Assembly (NCBI RefSeq): GCF_007830175.1
Contig: NZ_VLKH01000004.1
Coordinates: 186,001 to 250,000 of the forward strand
Origin: Sedimentibacter saalensis
GTDB taxonomy: Bacteria > Bacillota > Clostridia > Tissierellales > Sedimentibacteraceae
Direction: 5' to 3'
DNA: 64,000 nucleotides
Both the position numbers and the translations under genes were made by a program. The number at the start of each line of letters is the position of its first letter. The first letter of the stretch is position 1. The notes beneath the pieces were generated by a model. That model saw only the letters and a list, made by a program, of their open reading frames with translations, searched no databases and was not told where the DNA came from. Shown in pieces: positions 52,907 through 61,634 of this stretch.

Positions 52907-53329
52907 TTATTTTTTATCAATTCGTTTTCCAACTTTAAACTTTTCTGAATTTTTTTGCATTTTATGTTTATCGTTCAACTTAATAAAAAGCTGTGCTGTT
53001 ATGAGAGAGACTATTACTGCCAGAGCAGAAAAACCTTCTTTGTTATTTATTCCAGGAAGCAACTGTACAACTACAACGGATGTTACTACAAGTGATGCAG
53101 ACAGGGCATAGAGCATGGCACTGCTTTTTGCAGTAACTTCGCCTTCTGCAATTATTTCAACATAATCTCCTTCTTTAACATTTTCTTCAACATGCTTTTC
53201 TATGCGTGCAGAATAGTGTTTGCAGCCGGCGGAACAATTTCTGCAGTTATCACCGCATGGGAGCACTTTTTTAATGTATATGGTTGCAGTTGTGCCTTTC
53301 TTTTTTTCAATTTTGCCTATGAGAGCCAT
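52907..53329 (-). CDS. RseC/MucC-family membrane protein
   Basis: The 140-residue protein has the RseC_MucC features: an N-terminal cysteine cluster (Cys25, Cys29, Cys32, Cys36 in CGDNCRNCSAGC), a basic beta domain, and two membrane helices (about 67-88 and 96-115). In Clostridia such proteins often stand apart from rse genes and near redox or Rnf complexes; the cysteines may bind iron-sulfur or metal. It is a single gene here with AAAGGA before the ATG. Its precise role is unknown. Confidence 0.88.
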   Translation of the reverse strand: MALIGKIEKKKGTTATIYIKKVLPCGDNCRNCSAGCKHYSARIEKHVEENVKEGDYVEIIAEGEVTAKSSAMLYALSASLVVTSVVVVQLLPGINNKEGFSALAVIVSLITAQLFIKLNDKHKMQKNSEKFKVGKRIDKK

Positions 53330-53426
53330 TAAATTTTTCCTTTCGATAATTATTAAAAAGTATTAACTATGAGAATATTTTTACCCTGTTTCTAACAATT
53401 CAAATTTTAATAAATTGTAACAAATA
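53330..53426. other. Upstream region of the RseC-like gene
   Basis: AT-rich, no gene. The -10-like sequences are too numerous to choose one. Confidence 0.4.
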
Positions 53427-53448
53427 AAAAAGGACTTAAGTCCTTTTT
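53427..53448. terminator. 22-bp palindromic terminator
   Basis: AAAAAGGACTT and its exact complement form a loopless palindrome with a T-run on either strand. It probably ends transcription from the metallo-hydrolase gene after the repeats. Confidence 0.75.
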
Positions 53449-53474
53449 ATGACAAAGTTGTTTAATATTCTAGC

Positions 53475-53540
53475 AGAGGACTACTGTCCTCCCGAAGATT
53501 ACAAGATTTATTGGCTTAATAACACGGGCGGATACAAGAT
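53475..53540. repeat. Composite palindromic repeat, copy A
   Basis: GAGGAC-tact-GTCCTC-type stem followed by CCGAAGATTACAAGA and CTTAATAACACGGGCGGATACAAGAT. It matches copy B at 53605 along most of its length. Confidence 0.75.
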
Positions 53541-53604
53541 ACCCCTATGTTTTTGATTATATCAACATCTTGCGATGAATTCGGTTACCGTTTCATTCCA
53601 GTTT

Positions 53605-53675
53605 GTAGGGGAGGACCTCGTGTCCTCCCGAAGATAACAAAATTATTAGCTTAATAACACGGGCGGATACAAGAT
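53605..53675. repeat. Composite palindromic repeat, copy B
   Basis: GTAGGGGAGGACCTCGTG, then a GTCCTCCC arm, CCGAAGATAACAAAA and the shared CTTAATAACACGGGCGGATA segment. The stem carries G-A/T-C changes that keep pairing relative to the 44.4-kb copies. Confidence 0.8.
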
Positions 53676-53746
53676 TAATTCAAGATCCGCCTCATACGGT
53701 TTGTGAAAATCAGGTTTATCAATGGTCTGTGGACTTCCATCCCTTT

Positions 53747-54472
53747 TTAATCAACTATTTCAATTTCGACTTCATTCAGCCAGTTTATGAGCTCACTCTT
53801 TTCAAAAGGCTCCATGTGACCAAACAATGCAGTTTCAAATTCAAGTTCCTTGAACTTTTCAGTAAGGCTTAAAAGCTTATGTTTGTAATAGACAGGCTCT
53901 CCGTGATGGAAATCCTCGCTTATGATATCACCTATGAATATTGTTTTTTCCTCCGGAATGAATACAACAACGCAGTCATCGGCATGGGAGCTGTCAAGCT
54001 TCATTGCTTGGGCAACAATACCACCCAGATTTATGTTCAAATTTTCTTCAAACACTATGTCAGCAGTTGTGACGTTTATTTCTTTCCTGTCAGGATATTC
54101 TCTTCGTATCATTGTATCACAAAACTCTATGTCTTCTCCGGACTTAAGTCTTTCTTCCATTGCCTCATCAGACCACTGCCACTTGCTCATATTTTCAAGA
54201 TACTCGTTTGTTCTCCTGCATACAATGCTTGGTGCATCAACATACTTCATGCCATATGTGTGATCCCAATGCGAATGTGTTATGACAACAAAATCAGGAT
54301 ATTTGAGATTTTCTTTTTTAATTTCCTCCATGAATAATTCAACATGTTTTTTTGAATTTCCTGCATCAACCATGAGAGAATATTTTTCTCCCTTTACATA
54401 ACCTAATATCGGTCTGTCAGTTTCTTCATTAAATGGCAGGTAATAAATTTTATCTGTTAATTTTTTAAGCAT
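53747..54472 (-). CDS. Metallo-beta-lactamase-fold hydrolase
   Basis: The 241-residue MBL protein has the metal motif T-H66-S-H68-W-D70-H71, a second His in SSHADD, the bridging Asp in FIGDII and a late HMEP. There is no signal peptide. Substrates of the fold range widely; glyoxalase-II-like or thiolesterase-like activity is plausible, but nothing specific is seen. AAGGAG precedes the ATG. It lies 15 bases after the permease gene on the same strand and is probably the last gene of the export operon. Confidence 0.9.
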   Translation of the reverse strand: MLKKLTDKIYYLPFNEETDRPILGYVKGEKYSLMVDAGNSKKHVELFMEEIKKENLKYPDFVVITHSHWDHTYGMKYVDAPSIVCRRTNEYLENMSKWQWSDEAMEERLKSGEDIEFCDTMIRREYPDRKEINVTTADIVFEENLNINLGGIVAQAMKLDSSHADDCVVVFIPEEKTIFIGDIISEDFHHGEPVYYKHKLLSLTEKFKELEFETALFGHMEPFEKSELINWLNEVEIEIVD

Positions 54473-54487
54473 ATTGTCTCCTTAATT

Positions 54488-55693
54488 TTATTCATATCTC
54501 AGTGCTTCTATAGGATCTGCCTTTGCAGCCTTTCTCGCAGGATAGTAACCAAAAAATATACCGATTACCATGGCAAATACAACTGCTGCAACAACGGATA
54601 CGGGATTTACAACTATTGGTATGGATATAAATGAGCCTCCAATCATTACAAGGCCGATGCCAAATGCTGTTCCTGCAATACCGCCTATGGCGGAAAGAGT
54701 TGCAGATTCTATTAAAAACTGAAAGAGAACGTCTTTTGTCCTGGCTCCAAGAGCTTTTTTAATTCCTATTTCCCTGGTTCTTTCTGTAACTGACACAAGC
54801 ATGATGTTCATTATTCCTATGCCGCCAACAAGCAGGGATATGGCAGCAATGCAGGCAACTGCTATGGACATTCCTCCAACAATGCTGTCAACCTGTGCCT
54901 GATCTTCTTCAACAGTGTAAAATATGTAATTTTCAGGATTTCTGTTTTTCAAATTTGCAATGAAGTTAAGAATTTCATCTCCAGACTGTTCAACGGAATA
55001 TTTTTCAGCAACAAACACATCAAGGCTGTAAAAACCGTAGGCTGACGAAAATGCCATGGTATAAGGAACGAAACTGTCCTCATATTCATCCTGCCCCTGA
55101 AGTAGAGACAGAACCGGTGATTTTTCTTCTTTGTATACTCCAACCACCAAAAGGTCTTCCATGCTGTTGTCAATTTTAACCCTCACTGTCATTCCGGTTG
55201 CATTTTCTTTTCCAAACATCTTCACTGCAGCATTTTGCTCAAGTACAATCACTCTTGATTTCCTATCAACGTCGTTTTTGTTTATCATTCTTCCGTAAAG
55301 CATTTTCACTTCCTGCACGCTGTCATAGCCATAATCCACGCATGCCATTCTTAGTTTCACAGTGTTTTTTTTAATTGTAACATCGCTTCTTAAATTTTCG
55401 TTAATGCCAAGGTATTCAATTTTATCCCCAAACCTTTCCTTTAGCAGTTCAATATCGTCTAAGTAGAAAAAATCCGTGGACCTGAAGTCGTCAACGTTGC
55501 CAACATAAAGTACAGCTCTGTTTTTGCCTATTCCCTTGTATATGTCATCCATAACTCCCTTCATGCTGTCTCCAATTGAAACTATTGCAATTACTGAGCT
55601 TATTCCAATTATTATTCCAAGCATGGTAAGAAGGGAACGCATTTTATTGGAAAGAATAGACCGGAATGCTATTTTAATGTTCTCCAGCCACAT
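54488..55693 (-). CDS. MacB-like ABC transporter permease (FtsX domain)
   Basis: The 401-residue protein has one N-terminal membrane helix (about 20-42, MLGIIIGISSVIAIVSIGD), a large extracellular MacB-PCD domain (about 45-275), and three C-terminal helices with FtsX signature (VERTREIGIKKALGAR and GIFFGYYPARKAAKADPIEALRYE). The start with AGGTGA upstream is favoured over a GTG nine bases earlier. It pairs with the ATPase and adaptor before it. Such tripartite systems in Gram-positives export peptides or lipids, or perform mechanotransmission. Confidence 0.95.
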   Translation of the reverse strand: MWLENIKIAFRSILSNKMRSLLTMLGIIIGISSVIAIVSIGDSMKGVMDDIYKGIGKNRAVLYVGNVDDFRSTDFFYLDDIELLKERFGDKIEYLGINENLRSDVTIKKNTVKLRMACVDYGYDSVQEVKMLYGRMINKNDVDRKSRVIVLEQNAAVKMFGKENATGMTVRVKIDNSMEDLLVVGVYKEEKSPVLSLLQGQDEYEDSFVPYTMAFSSAYGFYSLDVFVAEKYSVEQSGDEILNFIANLKNRNPENYIFYTVEEDQAQVDSIVGGMSIAVACIAAISLLVGGIGIMNIMLVSVTERTREIGIKKALGARTKDVLFQFLIESATLSAIGGIAGTAFGIGLVMIGGSFISIPIVVNPVSVVAAVVFAMVIGIFFGYYPARKAAKADPIEALRYE

Positions 55694-56387
55694 TATATTC
55701 ACCTTCCTTCCTGCTGTCTTTTATAATTTCACCATCTTTGAACATTATAACTCTATTTGCATGTTCTGCAATGTCTGCTTCGTGTGTTACCAGTATTATG
55801 GTGTTTCCTTCCTTGTTGAGTTCCTTGAATATGTTTATTATTTCTTCTGAAGACTGCGTGTCCAGATTTCCTGTTGGTTCATCTGCAAGTATTATTGGAG
55901 GATGATTTGCAAGAGCTCTTGCAATTGCAGCTCTTTGTTTTTGCCCCCCTGAAAGTTCATTTGGAAGGTGGTCTATCCTTTCTCCAAGACCCACCTTATT
56001 AAGAAGCTCCAGTGCCCTTTCATGTCTTTCTGATGTCTTTATCTTTGCATAAATCATGGGAAGCTCAACATTTCTTAAAACATTGGTTCGTGGAATGAGA
56101 TTGAATGCCTGAAACACAAAGCCTATTTTTTTATTTCTGATAAGAGACAGCTCATCTGCATTTTGTTTTTCTATTTCAAGTCCGTCCAGATAATATTTGC
56201 CTGTTGTGGGTCTGTCCAGGCAGCCTAAAATATTCATGAGCGTTGACTTTCCTGAACCTGAATGTCCCATTATGGCAATAAATTCTCCCTTTTCTATTTC
56301 AATGTTCACATTTTTTAAGGCATGAACTTCAACTGAGCCTGTTTTGTATATTTTATTTAAATTAACGATGCTGATTAACTTTTCCAT
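55674..56387 (-). CDS. MacB/LolD-like ABC transporter ATPase
   Basis: The 237-residue ATPase has Walker A GHSGSGKST (about 40-48), Q-loop VFQAFNLIPR, signature LSGGQKQR, Walker B ILADEPTGNLDT and H-loop VTHE, typical of the MacB/LolD clade. AGGTG lies near the ATG. It follows the adaptor gene by seven bases and its end overlaps the permease start. It powers the FtsX-type permease. Confidence 0.96.
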   Translation of the reverse strand: MEKLISIVNLNKIYKTGSVEVHALKNVNIEIEKGEFIAIMGHSGSGKSTLMNILGCLDRPTTGKYYLDGLEIEKQNADELSLIRNKKIGFVFQAFNLIPRTNVLRNVELPMIYAKIKTSERHERALELLNKVGLGERIDHLPNELSGGQKQRAAIARALANHPPIILADEPTGNLDTQSSEEIINIFKELNKEGNTIILVTHEADIAEHANRVIMFKDGEIIKDSRKEGEYNVAGEH

Positions 56388-56394
56388 AGGGCAC

Positions 56395-57639
56395 CTATTT
56401 GTCTTCTTTATGTTCTTCGTTAAGTGATGCTGCCATGCCGTCAGTCAATGTGTTGTTGGGGTTCACCACAACATTCATTCCTTCTTGAAGACCTTCTCCC
56501 CATATTTCAGTTTCCAGGTCTGTTTCAAGACCAATTTCAACAGCAACGGATTTAACAGTCTTGTCATCATTCAGGATAAAAATTTTATGCTTTTCATTTT
56601 CATCCTGCAGTATTGCTCCGGCTGGAACAGCAAAAACATTTTCTGACTTGTCAACATTGATTTTGGCAGATGCAATTACTCCGGCTATGAGGGTGTCAGG
56701 CTTTTTTACAATATCAATTAATACAGGAATTACTCTTTCCATGTTGTTGCTGTCCTTTTGCTCAGCTGTAGGTGAAATTCTAGTAACTGTCCCTTCAGCA
56801 AACTCGTTTCCAAGAATATCAGAATAAACTTTAACAGTCTGACCGTTCTTTATTTTTCCAATGTCAAATTCGCTTATGGATACTTTCATCTGTAGATTTT
56901 GAAGATTTTCAACAACAAACATGGCTTTTTCGTCCTCTGTGTCCTTTGCATATCTTCCTATGTTTACATTGACTCTAGTGACTGTTCCGTCTATAGGACT
57001 TTTTATGTATATTTTATCAAGGTCTTCTTTTTTCTCTTCAAGCTGCTGTCTTTGTATTTCAAGCTGTTTTTCTTCAGCGCTGCTTAAAGACACCTTTCCG
57101 TTTACAGCATTATATCCTTCAACATTTTTTCTAGCTTCCACAAGACTTGTTTCTATTTTTTTAAAGTTCTCTTCCGTTATTATATCATTTTCGAAAAGAG
57201 CCTTGTTGCTTTCATAGCTGTCTTTCACATTTTCAAGTTCCAAAACTGCCTTGTCATACTCAAGCTGCAGAGATTTAAGCTTCTCCTGCTGCTGAAGATA
57301 TGTAAGCTCGATTTGATTTTCTTCTGTCTTGATTTGTTTTTCAAGCTCTTCACTATCAAGAACTGCAAGAACCTGGTCCTTCTTGACAATATCACCTTCC
57401 TTAACCTTTATGTCTATAATTTCATAGTTAAGCGCTGAAACAACATCAGCCTTTTCTATACCTTCCAAAGGTGCCTTAACAGATATGATCTGTTCAATTG
57501 TCTTTTTCTCAAGAGGTGCAACATTTGCAGCAAATACATCCTCTGTCTTTGAATTGTTCAGCATTTTGAATACCACAATTACTGCAGCTAAAACAACAAG
57601 TAAAATCACTATTTTTTTTCGTGTAAATATTTTTTTCAT
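56395..57639 (-). CDS. Membrane-fusion (HlyD/MacA-like) adaptor
   Basis: The 414-residue protein has one N-terminal membrane anchor (about 8-26), a split biotinyl-lipoyl motif (VVSALNYEIIDIKVKEGDIV ... IYIKSPIDGTVTRVNV), a long coiled coil (about 100-215) and beta-barrel domains (about 240-400). It has no lipobox. In Gram-positives such adaptors join the permease to a cell-wall or surface partner. AGGAGAGG precedes the ATG. Its neighbours are the DUF3160 lipoprotein and an unknown protein upstream and the ABC genes downstream. Confidence 0.94.
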   Translation of the reverse strand: MKKIFTRKKIVILLVVLAAVIVVFKMLNNSKTEDVFAANVAPLEKKTIEQIISVKAPLEGIEKADVVSALNYEIIDIKVKEGDIVKKDQVLAVLDSEELEKQIKTEENQIELTYLQQQEKLKSLQLEYDKAVLELENVKDSYESNKALFENDIITEENFKKIETSLVEARKNVEGYNAVNGKVSLSSAEEKQLEIQRQQLEEKKEDLDKIYIKSPIDGTVTRVNVNIGRYAKDTEDEKAMFVVENLQNLQMKVSISEFDIGKIKNGQTVKVYSDILGNEFAEGTVTRISPTAEQKDSNNMERVIPVLIDIVKKPDTLIAGVIASAKINVDKSENVFAVPAGAILQDENEKHKIFILNDDKTVKSVAVEIGLETDLETEIWGEGLQEGMNVVVNPNNTLTDGMAASLNEEHKEDK

Positions 57640-57648
57640 TTCCCTCTC

Positions 57649-58422
57649 CTAATTATAATTCAATTTAACACTATTTTTAAATCCGGTAAAATCAAGCTTT
57701 AAATAATCCATGTTATCTTGTTTCACGGTGTTTATTGCCTTAATATTCCGGTATGTGTTGTCTATTTTCATATTTTCAAAGCCAAAGCCTACAAAATTGT
57801 AAAAGCTAATTCTGCATTCTCCGTTTTCATTTTCTTCAAGCACTGCTGCTACATGAAATCCAAGTCCAAAATAATCTCCAAATGCTATGTCTTTTAATTG
57901 CCACGAGCTAAAAAATGAACCCAGCCATTTCTTATTTAGTTTTTCTCCATCCCAGGAATAAAAAAACGGTCTTCTCATGACATTGTTATAAAACACCGTT
58001 TCTTTCTCAACGCCTATGAATATGTCAGAAATACTATCATTGTCAAGATCACATGCTTCAATCTTCCATGGCAATATATCAGAAAAATCTTCCCGGTAAA
58101 TTTCCTCGGCAATAATCTTTCCTTCTGAAATTTTCACGTCATAAAAAACAGCATGTTTTCCCCATAAATCAGAGCCATCAGTCTTTGTCAGAGCAATGAT
58201 TTCATCATCTTTGTCTCTGTCAATGTCATAAAAGCAATAATCAAACAGTCTTTCTTCAATTAATTTTTCTATACTCAGATTGTTCATTGAATAAATATAT
58301 CCGCCAGCTTCAAATAAATTATATGTTACTCCGTCTGCTTCAATGCATAACTCAGGCTGCCTTGTAAAAAACCAGACAGCCACAAGCGATGAAAATATTA
58401 AAATTGTGAGTTTCTTTGTCAT
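57649..58422 (-). CDS. Hypothetical exported beta-propeller-like protein
   Basis: The 257-residue protein has an N-terminal membrane or signal helix (5-19). Asp-rich segments DIDRDKDDEIIAL and DLDNDSISDIFIG resemble FG-GAP/VCBS calcium-binding repeats, suggesting a small propeller. I cannot name a family. The ATGA overlap with the DUF3160 gene and tight spacing to the adaptor gene mean it is a member of the same operon. It probably faces outside the membrane. Its role is unknown. Confidence 0.75.
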   Translation of the reverse strand: MTKKLTILIFSSLVAVWFFTRQPELCIEADGVTYNLFEAGGYIYSMNNLSIEKLIEERLFDYCFYDIDRDKDDEIIALTKTDGSDLWGKHAVFYDVKISEGKIIAEEIYREDFSDILPWKIEACDLDNDSISDIFIGVEKETVFYNNVMRRPFFYSWDGEKLNKKWLGSFFSSWQLKDIAFGDYFGLGFHVAAVLEENENGECRISFYNFVGFGFENMKIDNTYRNIKAINTVKQDNMDYLKLDFTGFKNSVKLNYN

Positions 58423-60770
58423 TTTAACCAGTCAAGCTCCATATTTTCTTTAATTGAAACATTGTTGCTTTCTGTGGAAACAAACGAATTTGTCCACTCC
58501 GGCTTTGAAACTACAGGTATATCAGGTTCTTCAACTTCAATAATTTCATAGTAATCTGAGCTTTGAAACAGATCAATTCCTTCATTGTTATATGTATCTG
58601 TTTCTTCATATTGGCCCGTTGCAGGATTTAATGCCATAACAACCTTTCTAATGCCAAGCATGTTATGCCATTTTAAATCCGTAAGTCTTTCATGGGACAA
58701 GAATTCATAATAGTTGAAAAGAGCACCCCTGGCAAGATACGTCTTTCCGTTTGTGCGGCATACAACATAAATTTCAAGAGGCAGTCCATTTCCTACTTCA
58801 AGATAATTTGATGCAGGGTAAAGTGAATTTGGAGCAATTGTTGCTATGTCTGCAACAAGAGCTGTAGTATAATCATTTCCCGCATCAATATTTTTTTCCC
58901 ACATCATGTAGTTCATTATCTGAACCATGCTGTCGATTCTTCCACCGTATGTATAGAGCATATCATTTTCTTCAGCTGTAATTTCCTGGTTTGTAAGTTC
59001 CTTTACGGATACGTTCATCAGAACTTCCTGCATTTCTATGATGCTGTCAAGAACATTAGCTGATTGTTCATTTAACATATTCCTGATTCTAAGGTGTTCT
59101 TTTGTATACTCAGTAAGCCATTTTAGATTTGCATACACTTCTGCGTTAGGCTCAACATAATTGTAAGGAATGCTTAAGTCAGGTCCTCCTCCCATTTCTG
59201 CTACAGCCTGTTTCATGTATAAAATTGTGTCATGCTTAAGTTCTGCGTAACTTCCAAGTGCAGTGTGAATATTCTTGTCAGTCCATTTTTCACTTCTCAT
59301 GAACTTTGGCATTCCATCTGTTTTTTCATAATTTGCAGCTGATGATTTTATGGTCCATAGCCAGCCTTTGTACAAATACTTCTGCCAATCATCAGTTGTA
59401 AAGCCTTCTTGTTTTTGTCTAAGCAGATTTAAATTGTATTCGTATTTATTCCACTTTATTTTAGGCTGATAGTACTTATCAAGAATTTCTTCAGCTCTTT
59501 CACTTCCAAGAGATGCAACAACATCAAGTCCTGAAGGTACAGGACGCTGTATTGGTTCCATGAGATTTTGAAGAGATTCTGCATCAAATGAATATCTCTG
59601 GCCCATGAAGCGGAACTGCCTGCCCGCAGGGGCTGTAGAATCTGTATATTTAGGCTTTATTTGAGGCTGGGGAAGAAGAAGCGCAGCCTTAAGAAGATCA
59701 TCATTGTATGAACTGTCCTTGAATTTGTTCAAGTCCGGATCAGCTCCGTACACTTTAACTATCATATCCCTCAATTCAAACAAACCCAAATCGTCAGACA
59801 TTCCTGTGTAAAGAGCAGTTGTGGAATATATGTTTTCAAAGTCCTTGAAGATTTCTTCCCTTTCCAGTGCAAGACATGTGATTGTCATTGCAATTGTAAG
59901 ATTTTCCATGTCGAGCTCAGGGTCTATTTTTGTTTCATCAAAAATAGGAAAGCCGCACAATCCATACCACATCATTGCTTTAAAATATTTTTCAAGTTTC
60001 TCATTGCCTGCATAATGTCCTCGAACTGTGAACTGGGAATAATCAATATCTTTTTTAGTTATGGGTGATTTTGAATATCCTTCTGCTGCATCTATAAGAT
60101 TTGTTTCCTCTTGTGCAAGAGAAATAACTTCTTCTGGAACATCAATGGACGAGGTTTCTATGTCAAGCAGCATGTCTGCAGTCAAAAAATAAGCTGCAAC
60201 AGATTTAAGTTCTTCTCTCATATTGCTAAGCTTTTCATCTTTATATGCTTCAATGCTTTCAATGAGCATGTTTTTCGAAATGTTTTCAAGCTTTTCATAT
60301 AGCACTGATGATTCCACCATTTTCAGCGAATTATCAAAATAAAGTCGGTACATATGAAGGGCGGAATCAACTGTTATGAAAGTTGGAATTTGCTTGTAAA
60401 GAGAACTTTCGTACAAATGATGCATCTTTAAAGCTTCATAGCTTGGTTTTAAAACTACAAAACCATCCTGATAAATCGCAGTTTTCTGATTGTCGGTAAA
60501 GCCTTCAAACTGCCCGGCATTGAAAAGCTCAACCAAATCTTGGCTGAGTCTCACTTCTTCAGCCTGAGGTTTAAAATCCGGAAGATCATAGGGTACCTTA
60601 ACGTTGTATGAAGAAACATCAAGGTTCCAAGCTGTTGGAATCTGCTTTTCATCTTCCTGCTCAGGTTTTTCATCAGTATAGTCTTCAGTTTTAATTGTTC
60701 TGTCGGAACATGATGTTATAAAAATACTCATAACAACAATCAGAAACAAGAATTTAGTAAACTTTTTCAC
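58419..60770 (-). CDS. DUF3160-family lipoprotein, 783 aa
   Basis: The precursor has a lipobox (I-T-S-C, Cys21), an acidic linker, and a large helical DUF3160 domain (about 90-740) with the hallmark TVDSALHMYRLYFD near residue 135 and RPVPSGLDVVASLGS mid-protein. DUF3160 has no established function. It starts with GTG after GGAGG. Its operon place ahead of an unknown exported protein and a MacAB-like transporter suggests a surface partner of that machine. Confidence 0.87.
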   Translation of the reverse strand: MKKFTKFLFLIVVMSIFITSCSDRTIKTEDYTDEKPEQEDEKQIPTAWNLDVSSYNVKVPYDLPDFKPQAEEVRLSQDLVELFNAGQFEGFTDNQKTAIYQDGFVVLKPSYEALKMHHLYESSLYKQIPTFITVDSALHMYRLYFDNSLKMVESSVLYEKLENISKNMLIESIEAYKDEKLSNMREELKSVAAYFLTADMLLDIETSSIDVPEEVISLAQEETNLIDAAEGYSKSPITKKDIDYSQFTVRGHYAGNEKLEKYFKAMMWYGLCGFPIFDETKIDPELDMENLTIAMTITCLALEREEIFKDFENIYSTTALYTGMSDDLGLFELRDMIVKVYGADPDLNKFKDSSYNDDLLKAALLLPQPQIKPKYTDSTAPAGRQFRFMGQRYSFDAESLQNLMEPIQRPVPSGLDVVASLGSERAEEILDKYYQPKIKWNKYEYNLNLLRQKQEGFTTDDWQKYLYKGWLWTIKSSAANYEKTDGMPKFMRSEKWTDKNIHTALGSYAELKHDTILYMKQAVAEMGGGPDLSIPYNYVEPNAEVYANLKWLTEYTKEHLRIRNMLNEQSANVLDSIIEMQEVLMNVSVKELTNQEITAEENDMLYTYGGRIDSMVQIMNYMMWEKNIDAGNDYTTALVADIATIAPNSLYPASNYLEVGNGLPLEIYVVCRTNGKTYLARGALFNYYEFLSHERLTDLKWHNMLGIRKVVMALNPATGQYEETDTYNNEGIDLFQSSDYYEIIEVEEPDIPVVSKPEWTNSFVSTESNNVSIKENMELDWLK

Positions 60771-60825
60771 TTATACCTCCCTTGATAGCCTATGCTATAC
60801 AGCCAAGAGCCATTGCTACGGGCTA

Positions 60826-61095
60826 TTAATTTCTTTCCTGTATTACTACATGCACCGTATCTCCAGCTTGTTTGCCGATTTTAGAACGTATGTCTTTCTT
60901 AAGTCCTATAATGTGGCCAGGAGTTCCCATTCTCACAAGGCTTCCGTCATATTCTACTCCGTCAAATACAGCATGTACCTTGACCCTGCCCTTACCGAAT
61001 TCATTTTTCACATCATATGGAAATTCCACATAGGCTCCGTCAATGTCCGGAACCTTCATAATAACTGCATCAAATTCATATTTTTTTTCGTTCAT
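60826..61095 (-). CDS. DUF1905-family protein
   Basis: The 89-residue protein has the compact beta fold of DUF1905 ([23 protein letters not shown] ... [27 protein letters not shown] pattern). It is cytoplasmic and of unknown function; relatives are often fused to YdeI/OmdA-like domains. AAGGAG precedes this ATG, which overlaps the sigma-like gene stop (ATGA). It is co-translated with that gene. The DUF3160 gene starts 55 bases further on. Confidence 0.86.
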   Translation of the reverse strand: MNEKKYEFDAVIMKVPDIDGAYVEFPYDVKNEFGKGRVKVHAVFDGVEYDGSLVRMGTPGHIIGLKKDIRSKIGKQAGDTVHVVIQERN

Positions 61096-61538
61096 ATAAT
61101 CTCCTTTTCTGAACACTCAAAGAGCTTAGTTCTCAGATGATTTCTTGCATTGTTTAGTTCACAGTACAATGTTTGTTTGGAACATTTAGCTGCAACTGCC
61201 AAATCATCGATCTTAAAACCAAGCATGTCTCGCCACACTATGGCAGCCCTGTTTATGGGTTCAAGAGACAACACGGCTTTTTGCAGCATCAAATTTTGTG
61301 ATACTGTATCATTTGATGTTTTATTGAAATAAAATGTTTGAAAATCAGGTTCAGAAAGAAATATTTTCATTATTTCCATGGCTGTATCCTTTAGTACAAT
61401 TGAAGGAATGTCCCCAGTATTCATTTTTGGTGCAATATTTTCAATTGCTAAAACTGACATTTGGCTGGCAATACGTTCTTCGCCTGTCAATCGGAAAGCA
61501 ATTGTATACACTTTGCAAAAGTACTCATTATTTCCCAA
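61092..61538 (-). CDS. Degenerate ECF-sigma-like protein
   Basis: The 148-residue protein has a C-terminal helix-turn-helix like sigma region 4 ([48 protein letters not shown], about 92-140). The N-terminal half lacks a convincing region 2 with its -10-binding helix. It starts with TTG after GGAGGT. It may be a sigma-like regulator that no longer initiates transcription, or a divergent sigma factor. First gene of a probable operon with DUF1905 and DUF3160 proteins. Confidence 0.72.
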   Translation of the reverse strand: MGNNEYFCKVYTIAFRLTGEERIASQMSVLAIENIAPKMNTGDIPSIVLKDTAMEIMKIFLSEPDFQTFYFNKTSNDTVSQNLMLQKAVLSLEPINRAAIVWRDMLGFKIDDLAVAAKCSKQTLYCELNNARNHLRTKLFECSEKEII

Positions 61539-61584
61539 GGTATACCTCCATTGTAAATTTATCTCATTGAATATATCACAAAAA

Positions 61585-61609
61585 ATTACAATGTGCGCGG
61601 AGTTGTAAT
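61585..61609. promoter_or_regulatory. Inverted repeat upstream of the sigma-like gene
   Basis: ATTACAA and TTGTAAT, 11 bases apart, about 47 bases before the TTG start. It could be an operator; no clear promoter accompanies it. Confidence 0.45.
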
Positions 61610-61634
61610 AATTAATATGACTTCATGTAAAAAC

